This document shows positions 1-8,288 of a stretch of 64,000 bases of DNA, in pieces. Under the pieces are notes generated by a model. It saw only the letters and a program-made list of their open reading frames with translations. It was not told the DNA's origin and did not search any database. The position numbers and the translations under genes were made by a program. How positions within the stretch are numbered: the first letter of the stretch is position 1; each line of letters starts with the position of its first letter. This DNA is from Clostridiales bacterium UBA6981 (lineage in GTDB: Bacteria; Bacillota; Clostridia; Oscillospirales; Oscillospiraceae). The DNA is taken from the NCBI GenBank assembly GCA_002450075.1, contig DJYJ01000015.1, positions 24,254 through 88,253 on the forward strand, in the 5' to 3' direction.

Positions 1-993
1 GAGGAGCCTGCTCCCGTCGAAGAGGCACCCCAAGACGAGCCTGCGACTGAGGAAGCGTCTGCTGAGGAGCCGTCAGCTGAGGAAGCGCCCGCTGACGAGC
101 TGACAGCCGAGGAAGCTCCCGTCGCGGAGAGCGCCGCGGAAGAACCGGTCGCGGAGGCCGTTTCCGCGGATGAGCCGGACGACAGCGACGTGAAGATCGC
201 CGGAGAAGAGCCCGTTCAGCCGAAGAGCGAGCGGATCCCCCTGCTGACCGAGGAGAAGAACCCGGAGCTTGAGCCGGTCGTCCTCACACGGCCGACGATC
301 CAGTTCAAGAACAGCATCGAGCGTGAAAAGAAGATCACCCGCAAGGTGCAGCGGCACCGCCGCCGTTCCGGTCTTGTGGTGCTCGGGCTGTGTGTGGCGC
401 TGATCTTTGTGGCGTTCCTCTATAACGGCATCTTCAACAAGTCCTGGGGTCTCCTGGAAAAGGAAGAGCCCACGCCTGTGCCGGAGGAGCTGATCGCGGC
501 GGAGACAGGCGAAGAAGCCCAGCTGCAGGAGCCCGAGCCGACGCCCGAGCCCACGCCCGAGCCGCCTCCCGAGCACCGCTATGCGGTCGAGCGGGCGGAT
601 ATAAGCTGGATCGGCGCGCAGGATCTGTGTCTCGCGAGCGGCGGCTATCTCGCCGTTATCAACGACATGGATGAATTCAACCGCATTACGGCGCTGGCCG
701 ACGAGCAGGGCATCGAGGCGCTGTGGGTCGGCTGTCACCGCGACGTGAACAGCAACACGATGGTATGGGAGCACGGCGAGACGGTAGACAAGGCCGTTGA
801 TCCCGACGAGCGGCAGATGTCGCTGTGGGCAGCCGGCGAGCCCTCGTTCATCGACGATGAAGGCACCGACGAGGATTATCTCCTGCTTTGGAACCACGAC
901 GGCGGCTGGCGGTATTGGGACAGCATCGGCGATCTGACCATTTACTTCGGCTGGCGCGGCAGGATCGGCTATGTCTGCGAATTTGACAGCTGA
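1..993 (+). CDS. membrane-anchored C-type-lectin-fold protein (5' end outside window)
   Basis: The reading frame is open from the first base, so the N-terminus lies outside the window; the first internal ATG is at 190. The visible protein has a Glu/Pro/Ala-rich acidic stretch (about 60 residues), a basic patch, one membrane segment (near base 370-430), a Pro-Glu-Thr linker, then about 130 residues with C-type-lectin-fold hallmarks: an early Cys, the Trp-containing WVGCHRD segment, WAAGEPS, a W-N-H-D-G-G-W core and a final YVCEF. I infer a cytosolic acidic tail and an extracytoplasmic lectin-like domain. The fold also serves non-carbohydrate binding, so the ligand is unknown. A strong hairpin follows the stop codon. 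Confidence 0.75.
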   Translation, partial: EEPAPVEEAPQDEPATEEASAEEPSAEEAPADELTAEEAPVAESAAEEPVAEAVSADEPDDSDVKIAGEEPVQPKSERIPLLTEEKNPELEPVVLTRPTIQFKNSIEREKKITRKVQRHRRRSGLVVLGLCVALIFVAFLYNGIFNKSWGLLEKEEPTPVPEELIAAETGEEAQLQEPEPTPEPTPEPPPEHRYAVERADISWIGAQDLCLASGGYLAVINDMDEFNRITALADEQGIEALWVGCHRDVNSNTMVWEHGETVDKAVDPDERQMSLWAAGEPSFIDDEGTDEDYLLLWNHDGGWRYWDSIGDLTIYFGWRGRIGYVCEFDS

Positions 994-1010
994 ATCGAAT
1001 AAGCGTTTGA

Positions 1011-1038
1011 AAAAGGGACTGCGTGTGCAGTCCCTTTT
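1011..1038. terminator. bidirectional intrinsic terminator
   Basis: A-tract, stem AAAAGGGACTGC, 4-base loop and the complementary arm ending in TCCCTTTT. It lies between two convergent genes, each stop codon within 20 bases, and has an A/T run on both sides. Confidence 0.85.
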
Positions 1039-1039
1039 G

Positions 1040-2089
1040 TTATCGATAGAGATACCGCTCGTCGCGGATCGTGCCGGAGGTCGAGCGGAAGGCGCCGTTT
1101 TCAAGATAGACTACATCGAGATTCTCCGCGCCGATTTCCGTTTCAAAGGGGTTGAGCGCGTCGTTGAGGAGCGGAAGCCACTCGCCGAGGTCGACAAAGG
1201 TATAGCTCAGCCCGCCGGCCTCCGCCGGGATGTTCGGCATCGTGTAGAATGAAATGTCTTCGGCACGGCATTGGAGCGCGCAGCGCAGGAAATAGGCGAC
1301 GTTGGCCGCCGTGAGATCGCTGTCTACCGTGGAAGAGACGAGCTGGACGACGCGGGCGAGATTCGGAATCGAGCCGAGAGAGATGAACTGTTTGGCCGCA
1401 GCGCGGAGGAAGTCGTGCTGAAGCGCGATCCGGTCGATGTCGCCATTTACATAATTCTTTCGGTAACGACAGAGCTGTACGCACTCCTCCCCGCTGAGGC
1501 ACTGATAGCCCGCAGGGATGTGGATATGCAGATCCTGCGCGCTGTCCTCATAGTCCATGTCGAAGGGCACGTCGAAATAGACCCCGCCCATCATCTCGAT
1601 CGCGGATTTGACGGTGCTGAGGTCAACGACGGCGCAGCAGTCCGTCTCGAAGCCCGTAAGCGAACGGACCGCGCTGCGCAGCCCCTCCAGTCCGTCGCCG
1701 CCCGACGCCTTTGTCCCGGAGTAGACGCAGTTGATTTTGCGCACGCTCCAGGGTAGGTTTACATAAGTGTCTCGCGGAATGCTGACGAAGTCCATACTGC
1801 GCGCCTCGGCGTCGATCCGGCCGAGGAGGATCGTGTCGGTATTGCCGCTGACCTCGTCGACGCCGGCCAGCAGAAGCGTATACACGGTTTTTCGCCGTGT
1901 CGGTTCCTTTTGGGATACGGCAGAAGCGGCGAGAGGCTCCTGCCGGGCAGGCGTCGGATCCTCCTGCCGGAGGATGTCGGCGCCGGCAAGCGGCAGCGCG
2001 CTGCGCAGCGACACGGCCGACGAGGCGAGCAGCGCGGAGAAAAACAGCGCCGTGATACTTTTTTTGATGAATTTTCCCCTTCGTTTCAA
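1040..2089 (-). CDS. LytR-CpsA-Psr (LCP) family cell-wall polymer ligase
   Basis: A 349-residue protein with an N-terminal membrane anchor and an extracytoplasmic LCP domain. LCP enzymes move undecaprenyl-linked polymers onto peptidoglycan. The signature blocks are present: LLLAGVDE, the D-T-I-L-L-G-R-I-D strand, the SIPRDTYV arginine motif and the CRYRKNYVNGD segment with its conserved Arg residues. The start is a TTG at 2089, with an AAAGGAAG ribosome site about 9 bases upstream; the nearby ATG at about 2097 runs straight into a stop. The gene is monocistronic, converging on the lectin-fold gene. Polymer specificity cannot be read from the sequence. Confidence 0.88.
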   Translation of the reverse strand: MKRRGKFIKKSITALFFSALLASSAVSLRSALPLAGADILRQEDPTPARQEPLAASAVSQKEPTRRKTVYTLLLAGVDEVSGNTDTILLGRIDAEARSMDFVSIPRDTYVNLPWSVRKINCVYSGTKASGGDGLEGLRSAVRSLTGFETDCCAVVDLSTVKSAIEMMGGVYFDVPFDMDYEDSAQDLHIHIPAGYQCLSGEECVQLCRYRKNYVNGDIDRIALQHDFLRAAAKQFISLGSIPNLARVVQLVSSTVDSDLTAANVAYFLRCALQCRAEDISFYTMPNIPAEAGGLSYTFVDLGEWLPLLNDALNPFETEIGAENLDVVYLENGAFRSTSGTIRDERYLYR

Positions 2090-2169
2090 CGGATCATCTT
2101 CCTTTCGGTTTTCTTCTTATCAGTATTCCCGCTTTTTCCGAAAGATAGACGAACAGACCGTAAAATACA

Positions 2170-2203
2170 AAAATCCGGTCCGGGAGTTCCCGGACCGGAT
2201 TTT
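2170..2203. terminator. 34-bp palindromic hairpin, copy 1 of a repeated terminator
   Basis: A near-perfect palindrome (16-base arms around GT; core CCGGTCCGGGA/TCCCGGACCGG) flanked by A and T runs. An identical 34-base sequence occurs at 41054-41087. On the minus strand it is followed by TTTTTGTATTTT, so it could terminate transcripts arriving from the kinase/binding-protein operon. Confidence 0.8.
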
Positions 2204-2209
2204 CAGCTT

Positions 2210-2319
2210 GTCAAAAAAGTCAACAGGACTTTTTTGACTGCGCTTCTCCCGCCGCACATTTTGACTGCGAATCAAAATGTGATTACCCGAAAAAAGCCTG
2301 TTGCTTCAGGCTTTTTCGG
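2210..2319. repeat. three further tandem stem-loops
   Basis: Three inverted repeats follow copy 1 directly: arms 2210-2221/2227-2238 (GTCAAAAAAGTC, perfect, 5-base loop), 2255-2264/2272-2281 (CACATTTTGA, perfect), and 2287-2300/2307-2319 (CCGAAAAAAGCCTG, one base from perfect). With 2170-2203 this makes four hairpins in 150 bases. The rest of the 329-base gap 2090-2418 shows no gene. Confidence 0.8.
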
Positions 2320-2418
2320 ACGGCGGGTTATTGTACTCGAGGGATTCATTTAGTTAAGGATACAAATAATCGAAACTCACGCTTACGATACTTCCAAATA
2401 TGATTTGGAGGTATATCC

Positions 2419-2541
2419 ATGAAAACGCAAAAATCCTTTTATGAGCAAAACAGCGGCACTTATACACAGGTCGGCGACGTGCGCCCAAGCGAGCGCAGCT
2501 TCAAGCGAAACAGTCAATATGCGAAAGCTCTGGATAATTGA
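2419..2541 (+). pseudogene. 40-residue ORF resembling the N-terminus of transposon protein TnpV
   Basis: An ATG with a well-placed TTGGAGG site opens a 40-codon frame. Its first half, containing FYEQNSGTYTQVGD, resembles the start of TnpV-type proteins of clostridial conjugative transposons (recognised from memory, not searched). The second half does not continue that family, so I read it as a truncated remnant that may still be translated. It lies in hairpin-rich DNA between two minus-strand operons, consistent with a decayed mobile element. Confidence 0.4.
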
Positions 2542-2634
2542 AGAAGAGAAAGACGGGAGGACAGGATTCTCTTTATCGTGCCCTATCCCGACAGGAAAGA
2601 ACAGGCGCTGCCAATCAGCCGCGACGAAAAAGAT

Positions 2635-2679
2635 CCCCCACTTTTGGATTCCCATACTCCGGGAATCCAAAAGTGGGGG
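2635..2679. repeat. perfect 19-bp inverted repeat
   Basis: Arms 2635-2653 and 2661-2679 pair without mismatch around a 7-base spacer. No T-tract follows on the plus strand, so it is not a classical terminator. It lies downstream of the TnpV-like remnant; an element end or operator is possible. Confidence 0.75.
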
Positions 2680-2785
2680 TCTGTGTTAAACTGGGCGCTC
2701 TTCCCATGCATTACTTATGCCGCCATTAACAATCCTGTAAATCACGGCATACTCAGCGTGTTCGGCCCTGGCTGATACAGCGCGG

Positions 2786-4084
2786 TCATTGTGTAAATGT
2801 GCCATAGCCGGCAACTGCTTCCTCTATCGTTATTTCTCCCGTTCCGACAAGGTAACCGGCCAGCCTCAGCTGGATGACCGCGTCATCCGACAATCCGAAA
2901 ACTTCCGGCGACAGGATCCGGGATTCCGGAACGGTCCCCAATGCGGCGTACATGCTGTTAAAAGACAGGTCCTTCGTCGGCGATATCAGCCCCTTGTTCT
3001 GCGCCATCTCGTTGAGCTCCCGCGGCGTGATCAGAAAACGCATAAATTCGTTGGCCATGTCCAGATTTGAACTGTCTTTGTTGACAGAAAACTGCAGATT
3101 CGGCATGTCAAGGAAATATGCGCCTTCCTCCGACATGGGAACAGGGGCAAAGGTGTATGGAAAGGGCTTGGCGATAAATGCCTCAGAACGGCTCTCCCGT
3201 TTTTTTGTCCCGGAGGCGGCGTCACCGGAGCAGAGCATCATGGGCACGTCCCCTTCAAAGAAGCGAAGGATCACGGCGTCATAGTTGTTTTCGATCTCCG
3301 CACACGCGTCAAGGTCTACGCAGCCGTCGTTCAGGAACTGCACAAGCTTCTCAAGGGCGGGCCGCATATACTCGCCGGCTGATGCGTCAAGGGCATTGAG
3401 CTTTTTCACAGCTTCTTCATCATGCGCCACTGTTCCGCAGAAGTACGGATAAAGCGTCAAGGTAAAAAGCGAAGTCGTCTCCTGCCGGGAGAAGCCCATC
3501 ATCGGGTTTTCATAGCCCTTTTCACGAAACGCATCGCACACCGCTACCAGTTCCTGATAGGTTGCAGGAACGCTCAGACCCTCTTTTTCAAAAAGGCTGT
3601 CGTTCACCAGCATGCCGTAGGTGTTTGAGAAAACCGGGACCATCGGAAGCGTACCGTCATCCGTATTCAAAAGGATATTGCCGCGGATGCAGCCCAGATC
3701 AAGGCCTAGCGCGGGATCGGCCAAGTCTTCGGCATGATCGATGGACGCCTTATACTGCTCCCGGCCATACATCCAGGAGTAATTGACGTAGATGTCAGGG
3801 GCGTCGTTTCCGTTCAGGACCATTCCGATCATGTTGTTATAGTCGTCAACCTTTGTAAATACCAGTTCTACATTGGGATAGTATTCGTTAAAGCGGTCAA
3901 ATTCAGCCTCCAGAGCCTCAAAATTGTTGTAGCCGCCGGCAACGCTGATATGGCAGCTGACAGAAGGATCCAGAGACGGCCGGAAGCCTTCCTCTGTCGT
4001 CGCTTCCTGCGTCTCTGAGCCGCATGCAGCCAGACTCAGGACCATCAGCATCGCCAAAAACAAACACATCGTTTTTTTCATCAT
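2786..4084 (-). CDS. extracellular solute-binding lipoprotein (ABC family 1)
   Basis: A 432-residue lipoprotein with a signal peptide and lipobox LAAC (Cys21). The body has family-1 features: an early hydrophobic strand, the V-F-T-K-V-D-D segment, NDAPDIYVNYSWMYG, and Trp/Tyr-rich hinge regions. Sugars are the usual cargo of the family; the ligand is not inferable. The start is ATG 4084 (or 4081), preceded by GGAGAAGG and overlapping the kinase stop as TAATG, so translation is coupled. No permease or ATPase gene is adjacent. I infer a ligand-presenting partner for the sensor kinase rather than a transport component. Confidence 0.85.
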   Translation of the reverse strand: MMKKTMCLFLAMLMVLSLAACGSETQEATTEEGFRPSLDPSVSCHISVAGGYNNFEALEAEFDRFNEYYPNVELVFTKVDDYNNMIGMVLNGNDAPDIYVNYSWMYGREQYKASIDHAEDLADPALGLDLGCIRGNILLNTDDGTLPMVPVFSNTYGMLVNDSLFEKEGLSVPATYQELVAVCDAFREKGYENPMMGFSRQETTSLFTLTLYPYFCGTVAHDEEAVKKLNALDASAGEYMRPALEKLVQFLNDGCVDLDACAEIENNYDAVILRFFEGDVPMMLCSGDAASGTKKRESRSEAFIAKPFPYTFAPVPMSEEGAYFLDMPNLQFSVNKDSSNLDMANEFMRFLITPRELNEMAQNKGLISPTKDLSFNSMYAALGTVPESRILSPEVFGLSDDAVIQLRLAGYLVGTGEITIEEAVAGYGTFTQ

Positions 4085-6618
4085 TACCTTCTCCCTTCCT
4101 TGATTCTCCGGATCTCCTTGATCACCAGTTTGATATCGACGGGCTTTGCGATATGTCCATTCATGCCGGCATCCAGGCATTCCGTGACGTTTTCGGAAAA
4201 TGCATCTGCCGTCATCGCAACAATCGGGATGGAGGCCGCCCAGGGATCCTCCAACTTCCGGATTGCCCTGGCCGCGTCAAGCCCGTTCATCTCCGGCATC
4301 TGTATATCCATGAAGATCAGCGCATAACTGCCCTCCGCAGCCGTGCGCATCTTATCCACACAGACTCGCCCATTTTCCGCTCGCTCGGTAGTGATCCCAA
4401 ACATGGAAAGCATGGCGGAAATGATCTCCCAGTTGATGTCGTTGTCCTCGGCAACCAGGATGTGCAGCCCCTGCAGATCGGAATAATCATCCTCCGGCTC
4501 CTGGGAAACGGACTCTTTCCCGATCAGATCGTTGATCTTATCATAGAGCGTAGAGCGGAACAGCGGCTTGCTGACGAACCCGTTTGCACCCGCCGCTTTC
4601 GCCCGATCCTCGATGTCCGACCAGTCATAAGCGGAGATCAGCAGGATCGGGATGTTTCCGTCCACCTCCGTGCGGATCCGGCGGATCGTCTCAATGCCGT
4701 CTGTTTCTGACATTTTCCAGTCCACGATGACTACGCCGTAATCCTGTCCGGAAAGATGTCTGTGCTTGACCATCCCGAGCGCTTCCAAGCCGGATTGCGC
4801 CGTCTCCACCGAGGCGCCAAGAGACGCCAGAATATCGGCAGCCGTCTGAAGCAGAATCTCATCGTCATCCACGATCAGCACGTCGATAGGATCAAGCATC
4901 ATGTCATCCCTCTGCCTGTCAGCTACGGGGATATCCAGTACGACGGTGAAGGTCGTCCCCTTGCCCTGCTCGCTCTGGCAGTCGATCGTGCCGCCAAGCA
5001 GATCGACCATCTGCTTTGTAATAGCCAGACCAAGGCCAGTCCCCTGAATGCTGTTGACCCGGCTGTCGACCTGACGCGAGAAGGGCTGATACATGGTCGC
5101 CATGAATTCCGGGCTCATACCGATGCCCGTATCTGCTACAACATAGCTCAGCCGTATGCAGCCGGGTATCGTGCTCTGTTCCTCGCGCATATCTACGGTG
5201 ACTCGCCCACTGGGTTCCGTGTACTTGATGGCGTTGGAGAGGATATTGATATAAATCTGGTTCAGACGAAGCTGGTCTGTATACAGATATTCCTTTTCGA
5301 TTTGATTGATATGGAATCTGAAATCAATATTCTTCTCCTTGATCATCGGCTGTGAGATATTGACAAGGTTCTCAACCGTTTCCACAATGGAGAAGGTCAA
5401 AGGACTCAATTTCAGCTTTCCGCTTTCCACCTTCGAGATATCCAGAATGTCGTTGATCAGCGTCAGCAGATGATTGCTGGCCAGGCTGATCTTCCGAAGG
5501 CTCTCACCCGTCGACTCCACATCCCCGAGATTCTTCTCGGCAATGGTCGTAAGGCCTATGATGGCGTTCATGGGCGTGCGGATGTCGTGAGACATGGTGG
5601 AGAGAAAATCGGTTTTCGCTTTGCTTGCGGATTCAGCCTCCCTTGCTGCGGCCTGAAATCGTTTGTTCAAGTGAAGCATATAGTGCAGATCAAGCAGGAA
5701 AAGAATCAGCAGCCCGGCAGAAACGACTCCTACCAGCAGCCAGTTTTCCGCATCCACATGGAGATCCTTTGCCGGCACGAAACCCAGCAGCGTCCAACCG
5801 GCCGTGGCCGAGACGGGGGTAAAGGCGAGGACGCACTCCTGCCCGTGCGAGTTGAGCATCGAAACGGAGCCTGTCGACGAGGTGATCCTGTCGAACAGCC
5901 TGCCCGCTGATTCAGGGTCTGTTGGATTATATGATTTGTAGAACTCAAAGAAACTGGAGTTCTTAAAGCTGTGTCCTTTCAGAATATAATCCCCGTTGGC
6001 ATCGATCATGGACAGCTCGGCGTTCACCAGTTCCGTCTGTGGGAAAACCCATTTCTGTTCCAGCTCCGAGATAGGAATAACCCGCAGCAGAACAGCAGCC
6101 TCGGAAGAATCACTTTCCGGATCATACAGCGTAACACGGTTGCAGAAAGCAAGGGATTGCTCGCCGTTCATCGGATTGGTGTACGCGCGGGTGATGTTGA
6201 TCGACTCTCCGATTTCCTTGATCCAATCCACGTTCTCCAGGAGAGCGATCTGCTTATAGGAAACAGCATAGTCGTCAGCCGTTCCCTGCTTCGGGCGCGT
6301 GGAGAGACCCGAGGAGGTATCGAGAGAAATCAGATGTGCCGAGGCGTTCTCGAGTACATGGGAGGCACGGATAAACGCAACCGCCTCTTCCATGGTCATG
6401 TGCTCGCTGTTGATATAGTGCGCCCAAACGTCGCAGATCTGCTGCTCACCTTCCAGGTAATTCTCCGTCACCTTTTCCATGGTGACCAGTGTGCTTTCAA
6501 AGTGTTCTATCTGCCTCCGGTAAGAATCGGTGTTTTCAAAGCGGGAGTAGAGAACAACGAAAATCAGCATGGCGGCTATGATAATCACGTTGACAATGAT
6601 AACGAGAATCTTTTTCAT
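4084..6618 (-). CDS. membrane hybrid sensor histidine kinase with two receiver domains
   Basis: 844 residues. Order: TM 1 (about 3-25), an extracytoplasmic Cache-like region (about 30-285), TM 2 (about 292-312), HisKA with His344 in STMSHDIRTPMNAIIG, HATPase with N box (NILSNAIKYT), DTGIGM and GTGLGL, then two receivers: VLIVDDDE/VIVDWKM (Asp633) and ILVAEDND/IFMDIQMPEMNG (Asp771). No Hpt or DNA-binding domain follows, so the output partner lies elsewhere. ATG 6618 follows an AGGGAG site; a longer frame to 6654 lacks one. It is the first gene of an operon with the overlapping binding-protein gene. Confidence 0.92.
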   Translation of the reverse strand: MKKILVIIVNVIIIAAMLIFVVLYSRFENTDSYRRQIEHFESTLVTMEKVTENYLEGEQQICDVWAHYINSEHMTMEEAVAFIRASHVLENASAHLISLDTSSGLSTRPKQGTADDYAVSYKQIALLENVDWIKEIGESINITRAYTNPMNGEQSLAFCNRVTLYDPESDSSEAAVLLRVIPISELEQKWVFPQTELVNAELSMIDANGDYILKGHSFKNSSFFEFYKSYNPTDPESAGRLFDRITSSTGSVSMLNSHGQECVLAFTPVSATAGWTLLGFVPAKDLHVDAENWLLVGVVSAGLLILFLLDLHYMLHLNKRFQAAAREAESASKAKTDFLSTMSHDIRTPMNAIIGLTTIAEKNLGDVESTGESLRKISLASNHLLTLINDILDISKVESGKLKLSPLTFSIVETVENLVNISQPMIKEKNIDFRFHINQIEKEYLYTDQLRLNQIYINILSNAIKYTEPSGRVTVDMREEQSTIPGCIRLSYVVADTGIGMSPEFMATMYQPFSRQVDSRVNSIQGTGLGLAITKQMVDLLGGTIDCQSEQGKGTTFTVVLDIPVADRQRDDMMLDPIDVLIVDDDEILLQTAADILASLGASVETAQSGLEALGMVKHRHLSGQDYGVVIVDWKMSETDGIETIRRIRTEVDGNIPILLISAYDWSDIEDRAKAAGANGFVSKPLFRSTLYDKINDLIGKESVSQEPEDDYSDLQGLHILVAEDNDINWEIISAMLSMFGITTERAENGRVCVDKMRTAAEGSYALIFMDIQMPEMNGLDAARAIRKLEDPWAASIPIVAMTADAFSENVTECLDAGMNGHIAKPVDIKLVIKEIRRIKEGRR

Positions 6619-6941
6619 GAGTGAATACTCCCTATGGCTTCTTATGTTTGTCATGAATCAGGAACGGGTGTAGCAATATTCTTTGTTATTACCGCCTTGA
6701 GAGGCTTCATTGAGGTCTGGCAGTTCTCGTATTTCAACATTTTTTCGGGTGTCGAATACGCATGGCACTACCGTTCTCTACGCCATTCTACTTGTTTCAA
6801 CTGTTCAAATAGGCACCTACAACAAACTATTTTATATTTTATCATAAAAAGAGCTGCCATTCCAGAAATTTCTATGATTTTTTACAAGCATCCCCTCCGC
6901 CTGCGAATTGCTCGGCAGCAAAGCAACCCAGGGCACCAGAC
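6619..6941. other. non-coding gap upstream of the kinase operon
   Basis: No convincing gene in 323 bases. The minus-strand AT-rich patch near 6829-6850 (containing TATAAAAT) is the best candidate for the kinase-operon promoter. That would leave a leader of about 200 bases in which I recognise no riboswitch. Confidence 0.5.
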
Positions 6942-6970
6942 TTGACAAAAGCAGCTTGCCGGAGTTTAAT
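6942..6970 (+). promoter_or_regulatory. sigma-A-type promoter for the small-protein/HU pair
   Basis: TTGACA at 6942-6947, 17-base spacer, TTTAAT at 6965-6970; the first start codon is at 7006. Confidence 0.75.
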
Positions 6971-7005
6971 ATGCCATGTTGTGTCAGAAACCGAGGTGAG
7001 CCGCT

Positions 7006-7182
7006 ATGTATGAAGAATATGAGCGCATCTGTGATGGGAAAGAAGGCCCTGTATTGGCCGTCTCCAGAGAGGGAGAAAACATCGTTGTTTCCCGCGGCGC
7101 GGACGCACAGGGTACGTTTTATCTTGTTACCAGACTTCGGCGTGACGGCTGGCACATCCGTCAGAAAGTATATAAGAGCTAA
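7006..7182 (+). CDS. 58-residue conserved-looking small protein upstream of HU
   Basis: ATG follows GAGGTGAG by about 6 bases. The 58 codons give a charged protein with beta-strand-like alternation (VLAVSREGENIVVSR, FYLVTRLRRDGW), a terminal basic tail, and no membrane segment or Cys pair. I do not recognise the family. It sits between a good promoter and the HU gene, 32 bases upstream of the HU start, with no terminator between, so it is probably cotranscribed with HU. Codon use and the ribosome site support a real gene. Confidence 0.65.
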   Translation: MYEEYERICDGKEGPVLAVSREGENIVVSRGADAQGTFYLVTRLRRDGWHIRQKVYKS

Positions 7183-7214
7183 GCCCCAACATTTTTATGA
7201 AGGAGATTATGAGA

Positions 7215-7487
7215 ATGAACAAGACCGAACTGATTAAAAAAGTAGCTGCTGAGAATGAACTGTCCCAGAAGGATGCTGCTGCTGTTGTGAACAGCGTGCT
7301 CAACACGGTCATGGATTCCCTGGCAGCCCATGATCCCGTTGCCCTGGCTGGCTTCGGCACCTTCTCCTGCAAGCACCGTGACGCGCGTCAGGGCCGCAAC
7401 CCGGCCAACGGCGCGACTATTGATATCCCTGCCAGCAACACCCCCGTATTCAAGGCCGCCAAAGCGTTCAAGGACAAGGTCAACTGA
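7215..7487 (+). CDS. hup: HU family DNA-binding protein
   Basis: A 90-residue histone-like protein, the standard HU length. It starts MNKTELI, keeps the helical dimer core and the GFGTFS turn, then the flexible arm (KHRDARQGRNPANGATIDIPAS) split around its conserved RNP, and ends KAFKDKVN. HU bends and compacts DNA as a dimer. ATG 7215 lies 9 bases after AAGGAG and matches the usual N-terminus; ATG 7209 is only 3 bases from the ribosome site and less likely. Confidence 0.95.
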   Translation: MNKTELIKKVAAENELSQKDAAAVVNSVLNTVMDSLAAHDPVALAGFGTFSCKHRDARQGRNPANGATIDIPASNTPVFKAAKAFKDKVN

Positions 7488-7506
7488 GAAAAGCATATGT
7501 TTCACT

Positions 7507-7545
7507 CCCGCTCATCGGCTCGTGCCGGTGGGCGGGATCTTTCTT
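7507..7545 (+). terminator. intrinsic terminator after HU
   Basis: Arms 7507-7519 and 7524-7536 pair over 13 bases with two G-T wobbles and a 4-base loop, followed by ATCTTTCTTT. The remainder of the gap 7546-7751 shows no gene. Confidence 0.7.
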
Positions 7546-7751
7546 TATGCTGTCAGGAAGATTGTCCTTCCAATAGAATCCAAAATATGGCGTACTGACA
7601 ATGGTGAAATAAACAGAAAGGCGATGTGCATAGATGCCGGATATCAAGCCCTGGCTCCAGCGCCGACACACGGCGAGGGATCCGGGGCTTTGGTTATCAA
7701 GAGGCGCTGCAATTTGACATTCGTGCGGCGCAAGACACGATGTCTTTCCCG

Positions 7752-7780
7752 TTGACGTTGTTAAAACTCGGGTATATAAT
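7752..7780 (+). promoter_or_regulatory. sigma-A promoter of the MarR-type gene
   Basis: TTGACG 7752-7757, 17-base spacer, perfect TATAAT 7775-7780, start codon 22 bases downstream. Confidence 0.85.
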
Positions 7781-7801
7781 TTGTTTTAAAGGGGTGAGAG
7801 A

Positions 7802-8236
7802 ATGGAAAAAGAGTCAGCGGAGGAACTTGGGAGTTGCTTTCTCCCTGCGTACGCACTTGTTCGCAATATTCTCTATTCTGACTACGGCAGGAAAAAAGCC
7901 AAGTATTCCAAGACGCAGATTGCGGTCCTGGCGGCATTGTATTGGCAAAATGAAATGTGTATGTCACAGGTCGCTGAGTTGATCGCCACCCCGCGCCCCC
8001 AGATGACCCGATCTATCATCCCACTGGTGAACAATGGATTAGTCGAGAGATTTGAGGACAACAGCAATCGCAAAATGGTCTATATCCGCCTGACAGAAAG
8101 CGGCAGACATTTTGTGAGGGATTACCTGCGCAATCGCTTTGATACGCTTCGTGATAAACTAAGTGAAGCGGATGCGGAAAAACTGACGGAAGCGGCAAAA
8201 ACAATTGTCGAGATACTGAAAAAAACGCGTGCATAA
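7802..8236 (+). CDS. MarR-family transcriptional regulator
   Basis: A 144-residue winged-helix regulator. The recognition region (MSQVAELIATPRPQMTRSI) is followed by the wing (ERFEDNSNRKMVYIRLTESG), which carries the MarR-typical D-x-R-x3-I/V-x-L-T pattern. The start ATG lies close behind AAAGGGGTGAG. It converges on the symporter gene with a shared terminator. Promoters of both genes are strong and AT-rich, so autoregulation or control of the symporter is possible but not shown. Confidence 0.85.
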   Translation: MEKESAEELGSCFLPAYALVRNILYSDYGRKKAKYSKTQIAVLAALYWQNEMCMSQVAELIATPRPQMTRSIIPLVNNGLVERFEDNSNRKMVYIRLTESGRHFVRDYLRNRFDTLRDKLSEADAEKLTEAAKTIVEILKKTRA

Positions 8237-8238
8237 GA

Positions 8239-8272
8239 AAAAGAGTGCTTTCTTAAGGGAAGCACTCTTTTC
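8239..8272. terminator. bidirectional terminator
   Basis: AAAGAGTGCTT and AAGCACTCTTTT arms around a 9-base loop, between the convergent MarR and symporter genes. Confidence 0.85.
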
Positions 8273-8288
8273 GTGTGTAATCGGGTCC

